Positions 61,439-64,000 of a stretch of DNA of 64,000 nt are shown here, piece by piece; position 1 is the first letter of the stretch, and every line of letters begins with the position of its first letter. The position numbers and the translations under genes are program-made. The notes under the pieces were generated by a model, which was not told where the DNA came from, did no database searches, and saw only the letters and a list, made by a program, of their open reading frames with translations. Source of the stretch: Casuarina equisetifolia (lineage: Eukaryota > Streptophyta > Magnoliopsida > Fagales > Casuarinaceae); the NCBI GenBank assembly GCA_028551475.1, contig CM052362.1, positions 24,100,021 to 24,164,020 of the forward strand, written 5' to 3'.

Positions 61439-64000
61439 TATAGATGCTCTCCAAAGTACGCTGAAGCGGGAACTGGTGGGTAAAAAGTTTCTATTGGTTT
61501 TAGATGATGTTTGGAATAAGAATTATGCCCTTTGGGATGAATTAAGCAAACCGTTTAAATCCGGGAGACAAGGAAGTAAGATTATTGTGACATCCCGTGA
61601 AGATACTGTTGCATCGGTCATGGATGCTTTTATTCATTGTCCAAAGAAATTACAAGAAGAGTATGCTTGGTCATTATTTTCAAAATTTGCGTTTGACAAG
61701 CAGAATCTTGTTGAAAATGGACCGTTGGAGGGAGTAGGCAAACAAATTCTAAAAGAGTGTGACGGTCTTCCTTTGGCTATTAAAACTGTTGGAGCTTTCT
61801 TAAGATCTAAATTGGACATTGATTATTGGACTGCAATATTGAAAAGTTAATTATGGGGTGAGATATATATTCTCCCAACTCTCCAAATAAGTTACAGGTA
61901 TCTTCCATCACATTTAAAAATGTGTTTTGCATATTATTCAATATTTCCAAAAGATTATGTTTGTCAAAAAGAAAAAGTAATCTTATTACGGATGGCAGAA
62001 AGATTGTTATATAAATATGCAAATAAAACAATAGAACAAGTTGGTGAGGATTACTTTATGGCTTTGGTATAAGAACATTACCGAATTGCCAGATTCAATT
62101 GATGAATTTAAGCACTTGCGGTTCTTAGATGTTTCTATGACTCAAGTTAAAAAATTGCCAAATTCTATATGTTTATTGTGCAATTTACAGACATTGGATA
62201 TATCATATTGTCGGAAGCTTGTCCCTTTACCAAGGGAGATGTGGAAACTCATTAACTTACGGCATCTTTTTATTGAAAACGCAGGCTTCAAGGAGATGCC
62301 AGTGCAAATTGATAGATTAAAATCTCTCCAAACATTGAATCAGTTCATAATTAGTAAAAATAGCGGGTCGATTAGAGAGCTAAGGATACTTCCAAATCTT
62401 CAAAGATCTCTTCGTATATCGAACCTCCAATACGTTGAATCTCGTACTGAAGTAGGTTTGAGGGATAAAAAGAACCTCCAAAACTTGAGATTGGAATGGG
62501 CCCGTGATGTTGATATCTCAGAATGTCAGAGAAGTGTGCTTGATGCACTCCAGCCACATACGAACTTGAGAAGCCTCTTCATTGACGGGTACTGTGGTAA
62601 AAGTTGTTCTGATTGGATAGGGCATACTTCATTCTCTAATTTAGCATGGATTTTGTTACTCAACTGTAAGCATTGCAAGAGTTTGCCGCCCCTTGGGCAG
62701 TTATCCTCTCTGCAGTGGCTCCATATTGTTGGGCTTGATGAAGTTGTTACAGTGGGTCCGGAGTTTTGTGGCAGTTCTCCATCTTCGGGTAACCCATTCG
62801 GAGCCCTAAAATCTCTGAACATTCCGGGATGGGTTTCTTTTGGAGCCGAGGATGGAGGTCGAGCTTTCCCTAAACTTGAAAAGCTTACGATAAATGATTG
62901 CCCTGAGCTGAAAGGAGGGTCGCCTATCCATCCTCCATCATTAACCCGCCTTTCTATGCGAGGTTGTCCGCAGCTGACAACGGGACCACTCCCAACAAGC
63001 TTACGTCTTTTGGAGCTAGACAACTGTAACGAGGCTTTATCGAATTACTTGCCTGCTGGACTAGAGAGAGTCACAATTAAAAAATCGGATGAAGTAGAGT
63101 CCTTATCCGAGGCTGATCTTCCCTCTTCATTAAAATCCCTCCAGATTTATTCTTGCGAGAAGTTACAGTCCCTTCCCGAGGGAATGAGAGACTCCAACAA
63201 CTGCCTTCAAGATTTACAGATATCTCGGTGCCCCTCGCTTATATCTCTACCCAAGGGTGGTCTTCTCTCTACAATAAAAATCCTCAAGATCATAGGCTGT
63301 GATTAGTTAAGAGTCCCTTCCTGAGGAAATGGCGAACGCCAACATCCATCTTCAAGAATTAGACATTTACGGTTGTTCTTCGCTTAAGTCCCTTCCTAGG
63401 AATGGGCTTCCCTCTTCATTGAGATCCCTTCAAATTGAGGATTGCAGGAAATTAGAGCTCCCAACACACCCATACCATTCAGCCCTTGAAAGTTTGGACT
63501 TGAAGGGTTGTTATTCTGTCATTACATTTTCATTGGATTTATTTCCAGAGCTTTATGAAATCAAGATTCAGAAGTGTTGCAATTTGAAATCCCTTATGCT
63601 TCCAGAAAATTCTGAACATCACTTGGCCGCCATATATGTTTCCATCGATTCCTGCCCTGAATTTGTATCTTTTCCAGAAGGAGGATTACATGCCCCCAAC
63701 CGTACATCGTTTCACTTAAAAAATTGTGAGAGTCTAGGATCACTTCCTGACGAGATGCATGAACTACTTTCTTCTCTTGAGAATCTGTCTTTACTTGACT
63801 GTCCAAAACTTGAGTGATTTCCTGAAAGGGGCTTACCTTCTAATGGAAAATCTCTTGAAAGCGACTACAAGCTCGCTGCAAGTCATATCGGACAGGGTTT
63901 GGGGAACCTCTCCTTTCTTACACGTTTGCACATTTCTGGCAAATCTCGAGTGTGAAGTCCTTCCCGAAGAAGCAGCTGCTGCCAACTACTCTGACCTTCC

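Larger units (their letters stand above)
60579..64000 (+). pseudogene. CC-NB-LRR (RPP13-like 1 type) resistance gene, disrupted; continues past edge
   Basis: ATG 60579 opens 423 codons: an Rx-type coiled coil (about 1-150), P-loop GMGGVGKTT (216-224), FDIFAWVWVS, kinase-2 FLLVLDDVW (304-312), GSKIIVTSREDT, and GLPLA (about 396). TAA 61848-61850 then stops the frame where relatives read SELWG. The same frame continues with YLPSHLKMCFAYYSIFPKDY up to GEDYFMAL, then jumps near 62060, in another frame, directly into leucine-rich repeats. The MHD motif and first repeats are missing. LRRs run 62070-63306, are interrupted again, and resume in a shifted frame at 63329-63817, with further disruption to the edge. 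NB-ARC proteins act as intracellular immune receptors; this copy cannot make a full receptor, though a 423-residue CC-NB protein is possible. It has a 63-bp duplication in the coiled coil and a hexamer repeat in the NB domain. Confidence 0.92.

Overview
The window is nuclear DNA of a flowering plant, almost certainly a eudicot. The genes are split by GT-AG introns, intergenic DNA is AT-rich, and every recognisable product belongs to a plant family (group 2 sulfate transporter, MIKC*-type MADS protein, HIPP metallochaperone, FAF-domain protein, membrane-anchored ubiquitin-fold protein, CC-NB-LRR). I cannot name the species. No long LTR element, LINE, tRNA gene, CRISPR array or bacterial-style operon was recognised.

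Layout, left to right. 1-4530 (+): group 2 sulfate transporter lacking only its 5' exon(s). 5516-7181 (+): a 77-residue DFRP-C-like protein. 8223-15939 (-): a 20-exon gene for a 700-residue, Gln/Ser/Pro-rich protein I do not recognise. 18367-22773 (-): AGL66/AGL104-type MIKC* MADS gene, 12 exons. 26581-27302 (-): HIPP23-type metal-binding isoprenylated protein. 30431-35366 (-): At5g10080-type aspartic protease, 10 exons. 37586-39176 (+): ribosomal protein eL30. 43052-43750 (+): FAF-domain protein, with a possible far-upstream first exon at 41666-41720. 49019-50440 (+): F-box/kelch protein of At1g22040 type. 56064-57801 (+): MUB. 58933-59991 (-): decayed 3' exons of a long coiled-coil gene (At1g22060 type). 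60579 to the right edge (+): a broken CC-NB-LRR gene. Exon phases were followed through every gene called intact, and each closes to an open frame.

The genes serve unrelated housekeeping, transport, pollen-regulatory and defence roles; they form no pathway. Their order does carry information. From memory, F-box/kelch - MUB - long coiled-coil gene - AGL104 lie close together on Arabidopsis chromosome 1 (At1g22040-22130), and RPL30 - AGL66 - SULTR2;2 lie together in the duplicated block at At1g77940-77990. This window looks like a relative of the unduplicated ancestor of both. The right end is where that order breaks: only tail exons of the coiled-coil gene remain, next to an approximately 80-90 bp tandem array and a disrupted NLR.

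The most notable observations are: the run of eight consecutive symmetric (3n, phase 2-2) exons in the unknown 700-residue gene; the replacement or invasion of the coiled-coil gene by an NLR; several internal rearrangements of that NLR (coiled-coil duplication, Gln-Thr repeat in the NB domain, loss of the MHD region); ABRE-like G-boxes and a perfect palindrome before the FAF TATA box, with two competing 5' ends for that gene; abutting upstream ORFs before the F-box gene; and a 20-bp hairpin near 54.3 kb.
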